Source of the DNA: Microvelia longipes
Lineage: Eukaryota > Arthropoda > Insecta > Hemiptera > Veliidae
Length of the DNA stretch: 64,000 nucleotides
Direction of reading: 5' to 3'
Assembly: GCA_018340805.1 (NCBI GenBank)
Contig: JACMZG010001870.1
Coordinates: 54,136,479-54,200,478, forward strand
Shown: piece after piece, positions 22,264 through 34,689 of the stretch
Position numbering within the stretch: the first letter of the stretch is position 1
Layout of the letters: each line of letters opens with the position of its first letter
Made by a program: the position numbers and the translations under genes
The notes under the pieces: generated by a model
Databases searched by the model: none
Told to the model about the DNA's origin: nothing
What the model saw: the letters and a program-made list of their open reading frames with translations, nothing else

Positions 22264-24778
22264 TAAATAGTCCTCCCATTTCTTATTCAATATATTACCA
22301 AAATGTGAGGGGACTCAGAACTAAAATTAAAGAATTCATTATCTCTACAGCCATTGTTGACTATGACATTATTATACTAACTGAAACCTGGTTGAAAACA
22401 TGTAAATTCCATTGAAGAGATAAAGGAAAAAAACCTGTCATCTAAAATTCTTATTGCTGGTGACTATAATCAACCCAATATTTCCTGGACTGATCCGGAT
22501 GAAACTCAGCAAGGATTGCAACCAGATCTCACCACTACCTCAACTACATCCTATACTCTTATAGAAGGATACCAATTTATGGAGCTTCACCAATCCAATA
22601 ATATTAAAAATCACAAAAACTCAATTCTTGATTTAGTCTTTAGTAATATAAGTAATACAAAGGTAAAATTATCTGAATTTGAATTACTGAAAAATGATGA
22701 ATATCATCCACCTCTTAACATAAATATAACTCTCAATCTACTTATTCCCCCGCTATCTTACATAAGTTATCAGTATGACTTTAGCAAAGCTAACTATGAC
22801 AAAATATTTGAATACCTAAATACAGTTGATTGGGATGTCACCTTATCTGAAAATAATATTAACAAAGCTGTAAAAATTTTTTATGATGTTATAAACAATT
22901 GCTATAAATTTATACCTAAGAAAAAAATATCCAATTACAGATGTCCAATATGGTTTACAGCTGAATTAATAGCCCTTACAATAGAAAAGAAAAAAATGCA
23001 TAAACACTATAAATTAACAGGAAAGAATTCTGATTTTATTAAATTCTCTGAAACTCGCAAAAAATGTAAACAATTAGCAAAAATATGCTATAATCATTAT
23101 CTCAACGAAATTCAAAATTCAATATTAGACAACCCAAAAGCATTTTGGAATTATGTTAATAGTAAAAACAAAAATAATGACTTTCCATCATCAATGTATC
23201 TGGATAACCAAAGCACTAATGATGGTCATACTATAGCTAATATATTTGCAGATAATTTTTCCAAAGTCTATTCTAATACAAAATGTAATAAAGCAGATCT
23301 CGATTATAATAGTACTATTAGTTTAGGTTCATGTTATATAAATTTAAGTGATGTTGAAAAATGTTAGAACAGTTAGACACTAAACAACAAATTGGCCCTG
23401 ATGGGTTGCCTGCAATATTTATTAAGAAATGTAAAAATTTATTAAGTGTACCAATTTTTAAGATGTTTAAACTGTCACTTGACTCAGGAATATTTCCTGA
23501 CTGTTGGAAACATACATATATTAAGCCTATCTATAAATCTGGAGATCGATCAAATATTAAAAATTATAGACCCATCTCTATTATTTCGATATTGGCCAAG
23601 CTTTTGGAATCCCATGTCTTTCAGTACGTTTCACCTTTTTTTAAAAATACTTTTTTTATTGATGAACAACATGGATTCAGCTCTGGCCGATCAGTCTCAA
23701 CCAATTTGCTTACTTTTCAATATGATATTATTGATGCACTAGAAAATAATCTTCAGTTAGATACCGTATACACAGATTACAGTAAAGCTTTTGATAAAAT
23801 AAATATCCCATTACTTGTATTAAAACTAACTGCCGCTGGATTTTTTGGAAAACTATTAGATTGGATAAAATCGTTTCTTGAAAATCGCAAATTAACTGTA
23901 AAATTTTTATGTTTTCTTTCTCATACATTCAGTGCAATCTCAGGCATACCTCAAGGGGGCAATCTGTCGCCATTTTTATTTAAATTATTTATTAATGATA
24001 TTAAAAAAGTAGTGTTATATTGTATATGTGGATTATTTGCATATGATTTTCGATTGTATAAAAAAATAAAGGATATCACTGATTGCTATTTACTACAATC
24101 AGATCTGAAAAATATTATTGACTGGTCCACCAGAAATGGTATGATTCTTAACCCAGACAAATGTAAAGTAGTTCAGTTCACCAGGAAAAATTCAGTTATA
24201 TCCTTTCAATATTACATGGATGGAAACAAATTAGAAACTGCTGAATCTATCAGAGATCTGGGTATTATTATGGACTCTAAATTAAATTTTACTGAGCATA
24301 TAAACTCTCTATTGTGTCATCAGCATTGAAAAGTTTAGGATTTATAATTAGAATAAGTAAAGATTTCAATAATATCAATGTTCTCAAATCTTTATACTGC
24401 TCATTTGTTAGATCTAAATTAGAATTCTCATCGGTAGTGTGGTCCCCCTTTTATATTAATTACATAGAAAAAATCGAAAGGGTGCAAAACAAATTTCTTA
24501 GATATGCCTCATTTAAACTTAATATCAAGAGAGAACCACACCAATATGATGACATTAGAAATCGTTTAAACTTAATAACACTTGAACAGAGAAGAAAACT
24601 GTATGATATTACCTTACTTCATGATATTATCAATCAAAAGATAGACTGCCCATTTCTTCTCGGTAAACTTAATTTCACAATCAAGACTAGTAGTAATACC
24701 AGATCTCAAATGCTTTTTTCCATTCCATATCACAAATATGGAATGCTAATATGGAAAGCTATACTTCAAACATGTTAA
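22264..24778 (+). pseudogene. Retrotransposon ORF2, endonuclease and reverse transcriptase, broken
   Basis: The endonuclease starts 'YYQNVRGLRTKIKEF' and 'YDIIILTETWL' (catalytic Glu), then loses its middle; 'ILIAGDYNQPN' follows directly. Frame 22516-23367 holds the rest plus the linker 'NPKAFWNYVNSKNK'. Frame 23361-24329 holds the reverse transcriptase: 'KPIYKSGD', 'NYRPISIISILAKLLE', motif A 'TDYSKAFDKI', 'GIPQGGNLSPFLF', and motif C as FAYD instead of FADD. The thumb and C-terminal part are in 24314-24778. The short overlaps between the frames show single frameshifts. Confidence 0.85.
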
Positions 24779-25222
24779 ACCTCTGTAACTTGTCTTATCC
24801 ATTATGTTACCTCTGTACCTTTCTTTTATTATTTAACACATTCTATTTTTAAGTTTTCCTATAATAATTTTAATATTTTAATAATTATTCTAAACAATTT
24901 AATATTATTTTTCTTTGGTTCTACTACAATTTCTTATCTATTAATGAAAATTTTTTTTCTTATCATAATTTCTTTTAATTTTCTATTCCCTATAAATATT
25001 CTTTTTGGTTTATATCATAACTTTATAACATACCCTCTCTAATAAAAAAAATATATATGTATATAAATTTTTTTTTCTCTAATTTAAATTTTTAATTCTA
25101 TTTTAATTTCATTTAATTTTAAAATTATATAATAAACTATTTTCATTTACTTTTTACTATTATATAGAACAATTAACAAATGGGGAAACCCGTTAATATG
25201 TAAATAAATAAATAAATAAATA

Positions 25223-26060
25223 TTCTGTAGAGATTTTCTTTTCCTTCTTTTGTTACAGGGCTGTATTCTTTAGCTTCTGGATATTCTTTGGTTTTCTTCA
25301 TTATTTTGATGTATATTGATCTTTGGTCAGATATATCTTCTTTTCCAATCTGTAGGATCATATTTTGATCTGTTATATTGGTAAATACATTATCTATACA
25401 ATTTTTTAATATAGTTGGTTGGTTGACTTGTTTCTTAAGATTGAAGTTTTTGAAGAGGTCTACTACTGCTACTACTACTACTACTACTACTACTGCAAGG
25501 CTCTCCTCATTGTTCTCTAGAAATTGGACATTAAAATCTCCAACAACCATTATCATTTGGTTCTTTTTAGCTAATTTATTCAATACTTGTTCCATGTTTA
25601 CTTTAAATATATCTATGTCACCATTCGGAGCTCTGTATACTGAAACAATTATAATTCCGTCTTTAATTACTTCTATTGCTGACACTTCGCAATGACTATT
25701 TACACTTACTTTATCAATTTTTATTTCTTTATATAAGATTCCACTCTTGGTAACTATAGCAGTTCCTCCATGAGTTTTGTTATTGTTTCTAAAGAAGGCC
25801 GAGGCCATCTCGTATCCTTTAGGTATATATAGGTCCTTTTCCTCTTGGTCTAGCCAATGTTGGGTCATAATTATTATGTCTGTATCATTTTCCATGCTCT
25901 TAAGTTCTAATTCATTAGTTTTATTCCTTGCACGTTTTATTATGATAATGTGCTTGCCGTTTCCACTTGTCATTTGTTTGTTTCCTTTATTATTCTGGAA
26001 AATAAAAAACGTATAATTATTATATTGACTGGCCATGCCATATAACTTATAATTATCCAT
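25223..26060 (-). mobile_element. Non-LTR retrotransposon endonuclease, 5' part of the split - strand element
   Basis: The - strand frame gives an APE-type endonuclease: 'DTDIIIMTQHWLDQEE' (the usual catalytic Glu of the ET motif is Gln in TQHW), 'GGTAIVTKSGI', 'IIIVSVYRAPNGD', 'IMVVGDFNVQF', and a Val-rich run of trinucleotide origin (25466-25495, TAC/TACT repeats on +). It is cut off by the TAAA tail of the + strand element, and its continuation is likely the piece at 21130-19651. Confidence 0.75.
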
Positions 26061-26600
26061 ATAACTGGATAATTATGCGCATTTCCTTTGGAAAATACAG
26101 ACAAAATGAGATACGAGCAGTGCTTGACAATTGAGTAACTGCTTAAGTTCTTTCTTCTTTTATTTGTAGTAGATTTTCACAGGACAAACTACGGTATGAG
26201 AGCCCTATGACTCAAAGTTTAAATGCTTGGAATGATTGTTGCTCTGATTTAGACACAAATTTTGATTCATTGTACTCAGTTAGGAGTAAGATTGATTTTA
26301 AAAATATTAATTCGCTGTTTTAGCTTTTATATTTTTGGTATTCTGTTTGTTAAATGTATTTGTCCTTGACTTAACTTACTTTTTGAAAGTCCAATTTGAT
26401 TGTCTTAACTGTGAAAATTTTGGGCTTTTACGTCTGTTGTCACTAAATATAAATAAATAAATAAATAAATAAAGCATGAACTGGAACCACGCAATGGGCA
26501 TGGTTCTATGGGTTGTTTAGCACGGAAACACGCATTCTAAAGGAAATTCGCCCGACAGCGGACCACCGCGCCGGAATTTTTAAAAACTACATGAAATTTC
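26061..26600 (-). mobile_element. SINE-like element in reverse, interrupted by a LINE 3' end (26152-26473)
   Basis: 26065-26151 (GGATAATTATGCGCATTTCC ... GAGTAACTGC) and 26474-26600 (AGCATGAACTGGAACC ... GGACCACCGCGCCGG) are consecutive in the copies at 38925 and 40640. Here they are split by about 320 bp that read 'SRFSQDKLRYESPMTQSLNA' on + and finish with an (AAATA)n tail. Confidence 0.6.
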
Positions 26601-26675
26601 CTTTCACATAAGTCGCACTAAATATTATTAAATAAATACGGAGCACTAAACACTGTTGCAAAGTCAGGTTATAAC

Positions 26676-26728
26676 CTTGAATGTCTACTGACACGGGTAG
26701 TTGAATGTCTACTGAACACGGGTAGTTG
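26676..26728. repeat. 25-bp minisatellite, right remnant
   Basis: Two copies of TTGAATGTCTACTGACACGG plus GTAG, matching the array that stops at 19650. Confidence 0.85.
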
Positions 26729-26777
26729 CCAGTTGTTTGTAATAAATGATGTTAAATGTTTGATTTTCGGTGTGTAG

Positions 26778-26903
26778 GTATCGCCTCGTGGGAGCCCGCT
26801 AAACAACGGAGGTCTCGTGCTGACCAGCTCTGAACCAGTGCTATCTCAGCCTTCTAAACAAACTACTGAGGAAACAGCCAAACTACTTGCAGACAACCCG
26901 TAA
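26778..26903 (+). CDS. uex: CNNM-family protein, terminal coding exon (41 codons plus stop)
   Basis: The acceptor GTGTGTAG is followed in phase 0 by VSPRGSPLNNGGLVLTSSEP and then VLSQPSKQTTEETAKLLADNP, ending in TAA. It is a Ser/Thr/Pro-rich, low-complexity tail without a membrane segment, as expected for the cytosolic C-terminus of CNNM proteins. An exon missed in the 19.4-kb intron before it is possible; the phases would allow one. Assigned by position, phase and tail character rather than by strong similarity. Confidence 0.6.
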   Translation, partial: VSPRGSPLNNGGLVLTSSEPVLSQPSKQTTEETAKLLADNP

Positions 26904-27246
26904 ACTCGACTCCACCACTCTGCGCGTGTGCAACATGAACCCGACTCCACCACTCTGCCCATGTGCAACATAAACCTGATGTGTCACAACATGATATGTC
27001 TTGTACCTGTAGTCCAACAGACACTCATCAAAATATTTTAAATAATTACAATTTTCACTTGTATTGTTCTTATGGGTCTGATAAAGGATTTTCTGTTACG
27101 GGTTAATGAAGGGCTCTCATGGAAACACCCCACTAATCATTTACCTCAAAAACAGAGGTACATTAAAGCTTTTTCAAATAACAAAAGCAGGTTTCTTAAA
27201 ATTCAACTTGTTGTTGGTCTGTCCTGATGATGGTTTTTAATGCAAT
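26904..27246 (+). other. Probable start of the uex 3' UTR
   Basis: Directly after the stop there is a 36-bp direct duplication (CGACTCCACCACTCTGC ... GTGCAACAT). I saw no AATAAA in this stretch, so the poly(A) site is not placed. Confidence 0.45.
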
Positions 27247-28411
27247 TGGGGCATTCCATGTCAAATCAACACAAAAATTAACATTTTTTGACTCAATGTC
27301 AGAGTGATATATTACAATATATGTTGGTTGACAGGTAGGCACCATAGAAGGAAGAAAAAAGTCACTTTTTGCCATTTCTATCAATGATTATGTCATAAAT
27401 CTTGATTTTTTTACAGTGTGATATACCTTGACACACGTTTGCGCTACTGTGTCCAATCCCATGGCAGTCCCAAAATGAAACTTTTTGGACATTTTACAAA
27501 CAGTTTAAGCTCTTTTTAGGATTTTTTTTTTAAATTGGCTTTTTGAGATATTAGCATTTTTATTTTGTATTTGCTCATAAAAAAAATTGTAACTAATTAT
27601 CCAAAAGTATGTAGAATCTAAAAGGGCCACGTTTAAGCTTTCTAATGTTACCAAAATAAAAATCATACCCTATACAAAATTTTGGATACAATCATAACTT
27701 CAGTGAGCGCCGTGGAATGGTCTACAATATTAACAACACCAACTTCGTCTTTCCACCAATAAGCTTTACTTTAACTCTGAGCAGAGCCGGCTTTCGGCTA
27801 TAATGCCATCTACAGTGCCTAAACAAGTAACAATCATAACTTAACAAAATAACTTAATATAAATAACCTAATCTTAACACACTAAATAAAAGGTCCAAAA
27901 AATAAAATACAAAGTTAAAAATGAAAAGAATCCATAACTAAAAAAATAAATAAGTTTATATAAATAAATAAATATAATAATAAATAAATGAAATGATAAA
28001 TAAATAAAAATAATAAAGAAATAATAATAAATAAATAAAATAATAAATGAATAAAATAATAAATAAATACAATAATAAATAAATAAATAAAATGATTGTT
28101 ACTTGTTTAGGCACTGTAGATGGCATTATAGCCGAAAGCCGGCTCTGCTCAGAGTTAAAGTAAAGCTTATTGGTGGAAAGACGAAGTTGGTGTTGTTAAT
28201 ATTGGATACAATCATTTTTGTAGTCAAAGAAATGTTGAAAAATAATATTTTTGGAATGTTATTTTGACGTATTGCGGCAATACGGTTGCAACAGATGAGC
28301 CAAATATTTTTCCTTCTATGGTGTCTACCTGTCAGCCAAATTATTTTAAAATTGGGTGTGTCTAGTGTTTTTATCTGTGTTGATTTGATATGGAATGACC
28401 CAATTACATTT
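27247..28411. mobile_element. Nested inverted-repeat element (outer diverged, inner perfect)
   Basis: The outer ends TTGGGGCATTCCATGTCAAA.. (27247) and ..TTTGATATGGAATGACCCAA (28411) are inverted and diverged, with a second paired block around 'GACAGGTAGGCACCATAGAAGGA'. The inner arms at 27726-27837 and 28092-28203 are exact over 112 bp. The loop (27838-28091) is rich in AATAAATA units. No transposase seen. Confidence 0.75.
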
Positions 28412-28597
28412 TGTAATTGGTAACACATTACATTAACACATCTGTAATATTATTTGAATGGCTAACTGTTGTATTAGTTTTGCAAGCTAACCTCTAGACA
28501 TTTAATTACATTAATAACTCCAGGACGCGGCTTTGGCCAACCATATAACTACCACCATCAGCTTTGGCTAATTATCAGCTTCTCAGCATTAAAATAA

Positions 28598-28960
28598 TTT
28601 TGGCGCAAATTTCCTTTGGAGTGCGTGTTTCCGTGCTTTACAATCCATTTCTTGCTTTAGGTTACGGTTTATGCTTTATAACTTGAGCAGTTACTCAATT
28701 ATCAAGCACCACTCATATCTCATTTTTTCTGTATTTTTCAAAGGAAATGGGCATAACTATCCTGTTAGTTATACAAAACTTTGTCACTATTTTTTTATAA
28801 TGTATATATAATTGTTAGCTCTCACTATTCATTATTTATATTAGTTTAAAGCTCAGTTAGTGTTAACCATTTAAGATTTGGTGCATTTCCTTTGAAAAAA
28901 GAGACAGAAAAAATTAGTTATGGGTAATGCTTGATAATTCAGTAAGTTAAGTTAAGTTAG
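28598..28960 (+). mobile_element. SINE-like copy, forward, with a partial reverse copy
   Basis: 28598-28790 begins TTTGGCGCAAATTTCC and runs through 'gtttccgtgctttacaa', 'gcagttactcaatt' and 'ctgtatttttcaaaggaaat'. 28885-28950 is part of the family in reverse. Confidence 0.55.
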
Positions 28961-28972
28961 TTTTAAAAAGTG

Positions 28973-28976
<4 letters not shown>

Positions 28977-29025
<49 letters not shown>

Positions 29026-29040
29026 GTATGTATGTGTGTG
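28977..29040. repeat. (TA)n then TATG/GT microsatellite
   Basis: Simple-sequence run. Confidence 0.95.
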
Positions 29041-32000
29041 CATAAAGTTTTGAGAAATGTATTTTGTTAAGGACCTTTAAAACAGATGATTGTCATGGTC
29101 TGAGGTTCGACTCTCACCATGATGTTGAGCTAAAATCAACTCCCCAGTTGTGAGGAAAAGTACAGGAGTACCTTTGTTATTTTTGCTGCAGTTTTGTAGA
29201 GAGGGAGGGAAGGGGCGGTACTTTACGCGAGGCTTATCTCAGCTTAGACAGTGCTTGTCATTGATGCAAGGCTTATCTCAGCTTAGACAGTGCTTGTCAA
29301 TTTTATTTAGCAACCCTTGAAAACCAGTCCTATTTAAATTACAAGAGGTGTTTGTCTCTTTCACTGCTATTAGTCCAGTATGAGCTGGTTGGTTCTCAAA
29401 AACTTATGTGAAAACTATGCAAGTTGACTAAGGTTGAAACCAACTCTTATTACACTCTTACCACTTAACCCGATACCAATCACATTGCTGTACTATGTCT
29501 GGTGTTTTGCTTACCAGTCTATTTGCAACTAAGACAGTATTGAAAGACTGCTGTCTATAAGGAGACATTATTAGTTGTTGAAACAAGTGACATGCTTCAA
29601 GGCAAATATGTCTGTTTAAAATTGAAAATATGTTTGTTTTTTAAATTGTTGTTTTCAAAGTTCTCTGTCTGGATGTGTGTGTCTGTTATCTTCATAGCTC
29701 CCAACGCATTTATGCTAGACAGTTGAAAATTTGTACAAAAATCAATCATTAGTTGTAGTTTTAATTAACCCGCAATAATGAATCTGCATAAAATTTAAAA
29801 ATTCATAAAACCCAAAGAAATGTTTTGATCAGTTTGATATTTGAAAGGCATGCAATCATGTATAAGTCCAACATATGAGCCAAGTTTCTTCGTATTATCA
29901 GCATTAGTGAAATTTTTATCAAATGACTTGTGTACGTTTTGTAAAAAAATCAATTGAAATTATGAATGTAATTCAATTGAGTTTAAATTTGGTACAAGGT
30001 TCTACTTTTATACACTGTTTCAATGCAATAAGTATATCCATGATTTTTATTGTATCATAAAAGTTAAGTATTATTAAACGGGGTCAATGCCTGGATGGGT
30101 GACCTATAGGAAGGAAATGAATGAAAGTCGTGTTTCGGTATATAATTGGTGATTTTTACATTCTGAGGATGAGTGAAGCCAATCGGATGTGATGAGTAAA
30201 ATTTCTGAGGTACCCCGCCCCGTTAATTAGTAAAAGTGTATATTTTTTAAAATGTCCAAACATGGTCCAAATTTTAATTTGTTTTAAACATGTTGGTCCC
30301 TGCGCAGAACATGTTGCTAACATGTTCTATTACATGGTTCCCTGCCAGCTGATGACTTAGATTACACAACACAGCTGTTATATTTCCTGTGATTAATACA
30401 CTGTCTCTAGTTTTTACTGTTTTGATCTTTCAGTATAAAATTTATTTATTTTAATAAACCAAATTCCTACATTTTCTGCCAGTGATTTTAGTTGCTTTTT
30501 ACTTATTTGGCATTTTTTATTTGTTAATTGAATTTAAAAAAAAAATATGTTAGCTTTAATTATGTAGGTACTATTTATGAAAATGTTCCTTTTTAAGAAA
30601 ATAATCTATAAATGATGAATGAGTTATGCCATGCAGATGTATGAGTTATGCCATGCAGATGAGATATAATGTAACGATAACATTTATTTTCCAGAAACGT
30701 ATAGTTTACCAAATACATGATATATTTAACTTTTTTACTAAAAACTTTTTCTTATAATAAGGTGATAATTCATATATAATGTATTGGATTCTTTGGGCAG
30801 CGTGCAGAGGGCATTGCTTACACCTGTAGGAGCTCATTTTATCTTTGTTTAGTAATTATTTGGCTTTGTAACTTTCTTAACTATTCCATTTGAACCTCCA
30901 GACTGAGTGATCTCTCTCAGACTGAGTGGTCTCTCTCAGACTGAGTGATTGTCCCCAACTTTCCTTTGCTTATGTTCTGCAAATTTTGCTTTACTTTTAT
31001 TTAATAATGAAAATAAAACAAATGTCTGCGAGGGAAACAATGACATTAATAATGATCTGATTGGTTACTTGTTGCATAACTATAACTTATCCATTTGACC
31101 TGCCAGAATCCAGTGTGTTTATTTAGTTTAGTTTTCTAATTGGTTCATTACTCTATACAGTCTGCATTACTAACCTGTGTAGCCTGTACAAGTATGTACG
31201 TAGCCTTTGCTCATTCCTCTTGAAATAATTCACGCATTGTTTCTAAAAAATGTTATTTTGTTGCCATCATATTGACTATTAATTTTATATTTCTTCTATT
31301 ACAATTAAAAATGTAATAAATGTTAACTCTAACTTAAATTTTGAAATGTTTTGACCTTGTGGAGCAAGATGTAGTTATTCTTTTAGAAATTTTAGTTTTT
31401 TAAAATGATCATTTTGAAATGTTATTTATTTGTTTGTTTCTATTTTAACTAGTCTTTGTTTAACAAATGAATGTAAATAGTTTTTTTTAGATAAATATTA
31501 TTAACTGTTTGACTTTTTTCTTTTCCTCACCTGATATTGTTTTATTGGAAAAGTATTGTGTTGACCCAAGACCAAGATTTCAGGAATCAGTATAATGTTG
31601 TGAGGTGGACTTGCCACGCTATCTGTCTTTGTCATAACACAACTCCTGCTAGAGAGTTGAAATAGCAAAAATATAGACTTAAGGTCTGATTCTGCTTCCC
31701 AGAAGAAAACATTTTGCTGAGCCATCAGAAATGGTTGAATATAAAGATTTGAGCAATCGAGTTAAAAATTTAGCTCTTTGAGTTAGAGATGTATTCTCTG
31801 ACTTTCCATTTTGAAAATATTGACTCGAATTTAAAAAATTTGAACTAAAACTTTCAAATTTCTGACTATAGTGAATTTTCATCATGAAAATTACACTTAT
31901 GAGTTTGTTTGGACAATGAAAGTTGAGGGGTGGGGAGATCGATTCAGTTTAACTTCCAGATAGCAAAAATATAAATCTAAAAAATGTATCTAGTCCTGCC

Positions 32001-32095
32001 ATAAAGTCTGTAACAAACATTGGACCTACAACAACTCAATTACTTTTATAATTACAACAATTTATTTGTTATAGTTTATTATGTTTGGTACAAAG
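29041..32095. other. Intergenic sequence, no gene seen
   Basis: AT-rich DNA between the convergent uex and GID4 genes. It holds only small local duplications: about 33 bp twice at 29227-29300 (GGCTTATCTCAGCTTAGACA), a 20-bp piece twice near 30615-30660 (GAGTTATGCCATGCAGATG) and about 19 bp three times at 30899-30952 (AGACTGAGTGATCTCTCTC). Confidence 0.6.
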
Positions 32096-32099
32096 GTAA

Positions 32100-33262
32100 A
32101 AACTACTAGTCTTCTGCATGGGTTAGGGGATGTTCAACAAGTGCTTTATCTGTTGCTTTACTAGTCTTAGGCTTGGGTTAGAGGATGATCAACAAGTGAT
32201 TGATCTGTTGCTTTAATAGTCTTTGGCTGGGGTTTAGGGAATAATTAATAATTGTTAAAACTTAACTTTACAAGTCTCTGGCTGGTGTTAAGGATAATCA
32301 ACAAGTGTTACATTTGTTTATCATAGGGGATGATCAACAAGTATTTGATTTGTTACTTTACTAGTCTTTGGCTGGGGTTAGGGGAGAATCAACAAGTGTT
32401 TGATGTTTACTTTACAAGTCTCTGGCTGGTGTTAGGGATAATTAACAAGTGTTTAAATTGTTCCTTTACTAGTCCTTGGATAGGGTTTGGGGGTGATCAA
32501 CAAGTATTTGAACTGTTCCTTTACTAGTCCTTGGCTGGTGTTAGGGAATGATTAAGAAGTGTTACATTTGTTTATCATAGGGGATAATCAGCAGTGTTTA
32601 ATCTGTTGCTTCGCTAGTCTTTGGCTTGGGTTAAAGGCCAATCAACAAGTATTTGATTTGTTGCTTTAATAGTGTTTAGCTAAGGGTTAGGGGATAATCA
32701 ACAAGTGCTTTATCTGTTGCTTTACTAGTCTTTGGCTTGGGTTAGAGGATGATCAACAAGTATTTGATTTATTTTTTTACCTAGTGTTTGGCTGGGGTTA
32801 AGGGATAATGAACAAGTGTTTGATGTTTACTTTACTAGTCTCTGGCTAGTGTTAGGGATAATCAACAAGTGTTTGAATTGAAGCTTTACTAGTCCATGAC
32901 TGGTGTTAGGGGATGATCAACAGTGTTTAATCTTTTGCTTTACTAGTCTCTGGCTGGGGTTAGGGGATGATTAACTAACTTTACTAGTCTCTGGCTGGTG
33001 TTAGGGATAATCAACAAGTGTTTGATCCATTGCCTTACAAGCCTTTGGCTGGGGTTAGGGGATAATTGAGAAGTGTTTGATCTGTTACTTTACTAGTCTA
33101 TGGCTGGATAGGGGATGATCAACAGGTGTTTGATCCTCTGCTTTACTAGTCATTTGCCGGGGATAACGAACAAGGGTTTGATAATTACTTTACTAGTCTT
33201 TGGCTGGGGTTATGGATAATTAACAAGTGTTTGATGTATTCCTATACTTGTTTTTGACTGGG
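32100..33262. repeat. Minisatellite, unit of about 50-60 bp
   Basis: About 20 variable copies of a unit built from 'ttactagtctttggctggggttaggg' and 'gataatcaacaagtgtttgat' pieces. Copy length differs because the 'ttgatctgttgc' part is deleted in some. Confidence 0.85.
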
Positions 33263-33274
33263 TTGGGGTACTTG

Positions 33275-33730
33275 ATCTAATTCCTTAAATGGGTATCTGA
33301 CTATGCTTAGGGAATGTTATACTAAACCTAGGGTATTTGACTCTTCACAGGTAAAGTAATACTGTACCTAGGGTATCTAACTCTCCTCAGGTAATGAATA
33401 CTGACCCTGGGTATCTGACTCCCCTCAGGGAATAGAATAATAAATCTAGGGTATCTGTCTCCTCAGGTAATGTTACTAACCTGGGTATCTGACTCCCTCA
33501 GGGATAGAATAATAAATCTAGGGTATCTGTCTCCTCAGGTAATGGTTACTGACCCTGGGTATCTGACTCCCCTCAGGTAATAGAATAATAAATCTAGGGT
33601 ATCTGTCTCCTCAGGTAATGGTTATTGACCCTGGGTATCTAACTCTCCTCAGGTGATGGTTACTGACCCTGGGTATCTGACTTTCCTTAGGCAATAGAAT
33701 ACTGTACCTAGGGTTTATGACCCTTATTAG
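33275..33730. repeat. Second minisatellite with CTCCTCAGGTAATG-type units
   Basis: Units of about 36-42 bp alternate between 'gggtatctgactcccctcag' and 'gggtatctgtctcctcaggtaatgg', with 'aatagaataataaatcta' spacers. It follows the previous array without a gap. Confidence 0.8.
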
Positions 33731-34450
33731 GTGAATGTAACAATAATAACTCAAACTATATTTAAGTACTAAAATAAAAAAAATACATTACTGAAAGTGA
33801 ACAAAGAAATTAAAAACATTTATTTACAAATATAAACATTAGTTGACAATGATCAAGATGTTGGTAATATAGAAGGCGGTTCGATTCGATGTTAATGAAC
33901 CAAGGATCTTGAATAAACGGGGTGATGCATTAAGGAACATGTTTGACTCCATCAAAGTTGTATGAGATTGAGAAATAGAAGCAAACTTACCTTCTCCTTG
34001 GTTATATTGAAAAAAATGTGCCAAACACAGGTTATGTAGCAAGGTTTGTCGAGTTTGCTTCTCAACTTTCTTCTATGCTTCTCGTGATTGTTACATTTGT
34101 GGTTCTTGTTAAGTCTTTTTTGCTTATTTAATTTTAAATGTTGGACTATACTTTGCCACTTCAGTGAGTCGTAATTTGAGCATGTTTTTTATAACCTTCT
34201 CAATCAATAAATAATGGGGAAACCACTGAGAGGTAAGTTTGCCTCTAAAATTCAAGACTTGTGCTTTTATAAGAATTGTAAGCATGCGCAGTTGGTTTTT
34301 GACGTGTGTTTGTTGTGTTAAATTCTCTATTTTTTAGTTTTTGATGGGGTCACTTTTTTGTACGGCAAATCCACTTATTGCGTCATCCCCTTTATTTGGT
34401 TTGGTTCCAAATAAAACAACGTTTGGTTCCTTAAAACGAACCAAATGCAT
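33731..34450. other. Intergenic sequence, no gene seen
   Basis: Nothing recognised. Confidence 0.5.
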
Positions 34451-34451
34451 T

Positions 34452-34614
34452 GGGGAGGTTATAACCTGAGTTTTTATGAATGACGTGTGACGTCATTGCA
34501 GGACTCGGTATAGGTGGTCAACATTAAAAATTTACTATTTATTCCTGCAATGACTTTAATTTCGGACTATAACCTAACATGTAAAAAAATTATTTCATTC
34601 ATAAAAACCCTCCA
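34452..34614. repeat. MITE-like inverted repeat of about 160 bp
   Basis: GAGTTTTTATGAATGA near 34469 is mirrored by TTCATTCATAAAAACCC near 34595. A GGTTATAACC palindrome and GTGACGTCATTGCAGG lie inside. Confidence 0.45.
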
Positions 34615-34689
34615 ATTGAATCACCATATAAATTCTATCAGCTTGGACAATTATAACATAAGCTGGCTGTCAAGAAAATATAGTTTTCA

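Larger units (their letters stand above)
21180..25222 (+). mobile_element. Nearly full-length non-LTR retrotransposon (two ORFs), mutated
   Basis: Its order is a 5' UTR, ORF1, ORF2 (endonuclease plus reverse transcriptase), an AT-rich 3' UTR and a (TAAA)n tail at 25200-25222. The 5' boundary is a guess. It sits inside a - strand element of a related kind and lies sense in the uex intron. Frameshifts in both ORFs, an internal endonuclease deletion and a mutated catalytic box show that it is inactive. Confidence 0.8.

Noticed and set aside
30076..30110. 5S-rRNA-like or SINE3-like segment 'gcctggatgggtgacc'
   Set aside because: Only about 16 bp match; the rest of a 5S gene or a pol III box set is absent.
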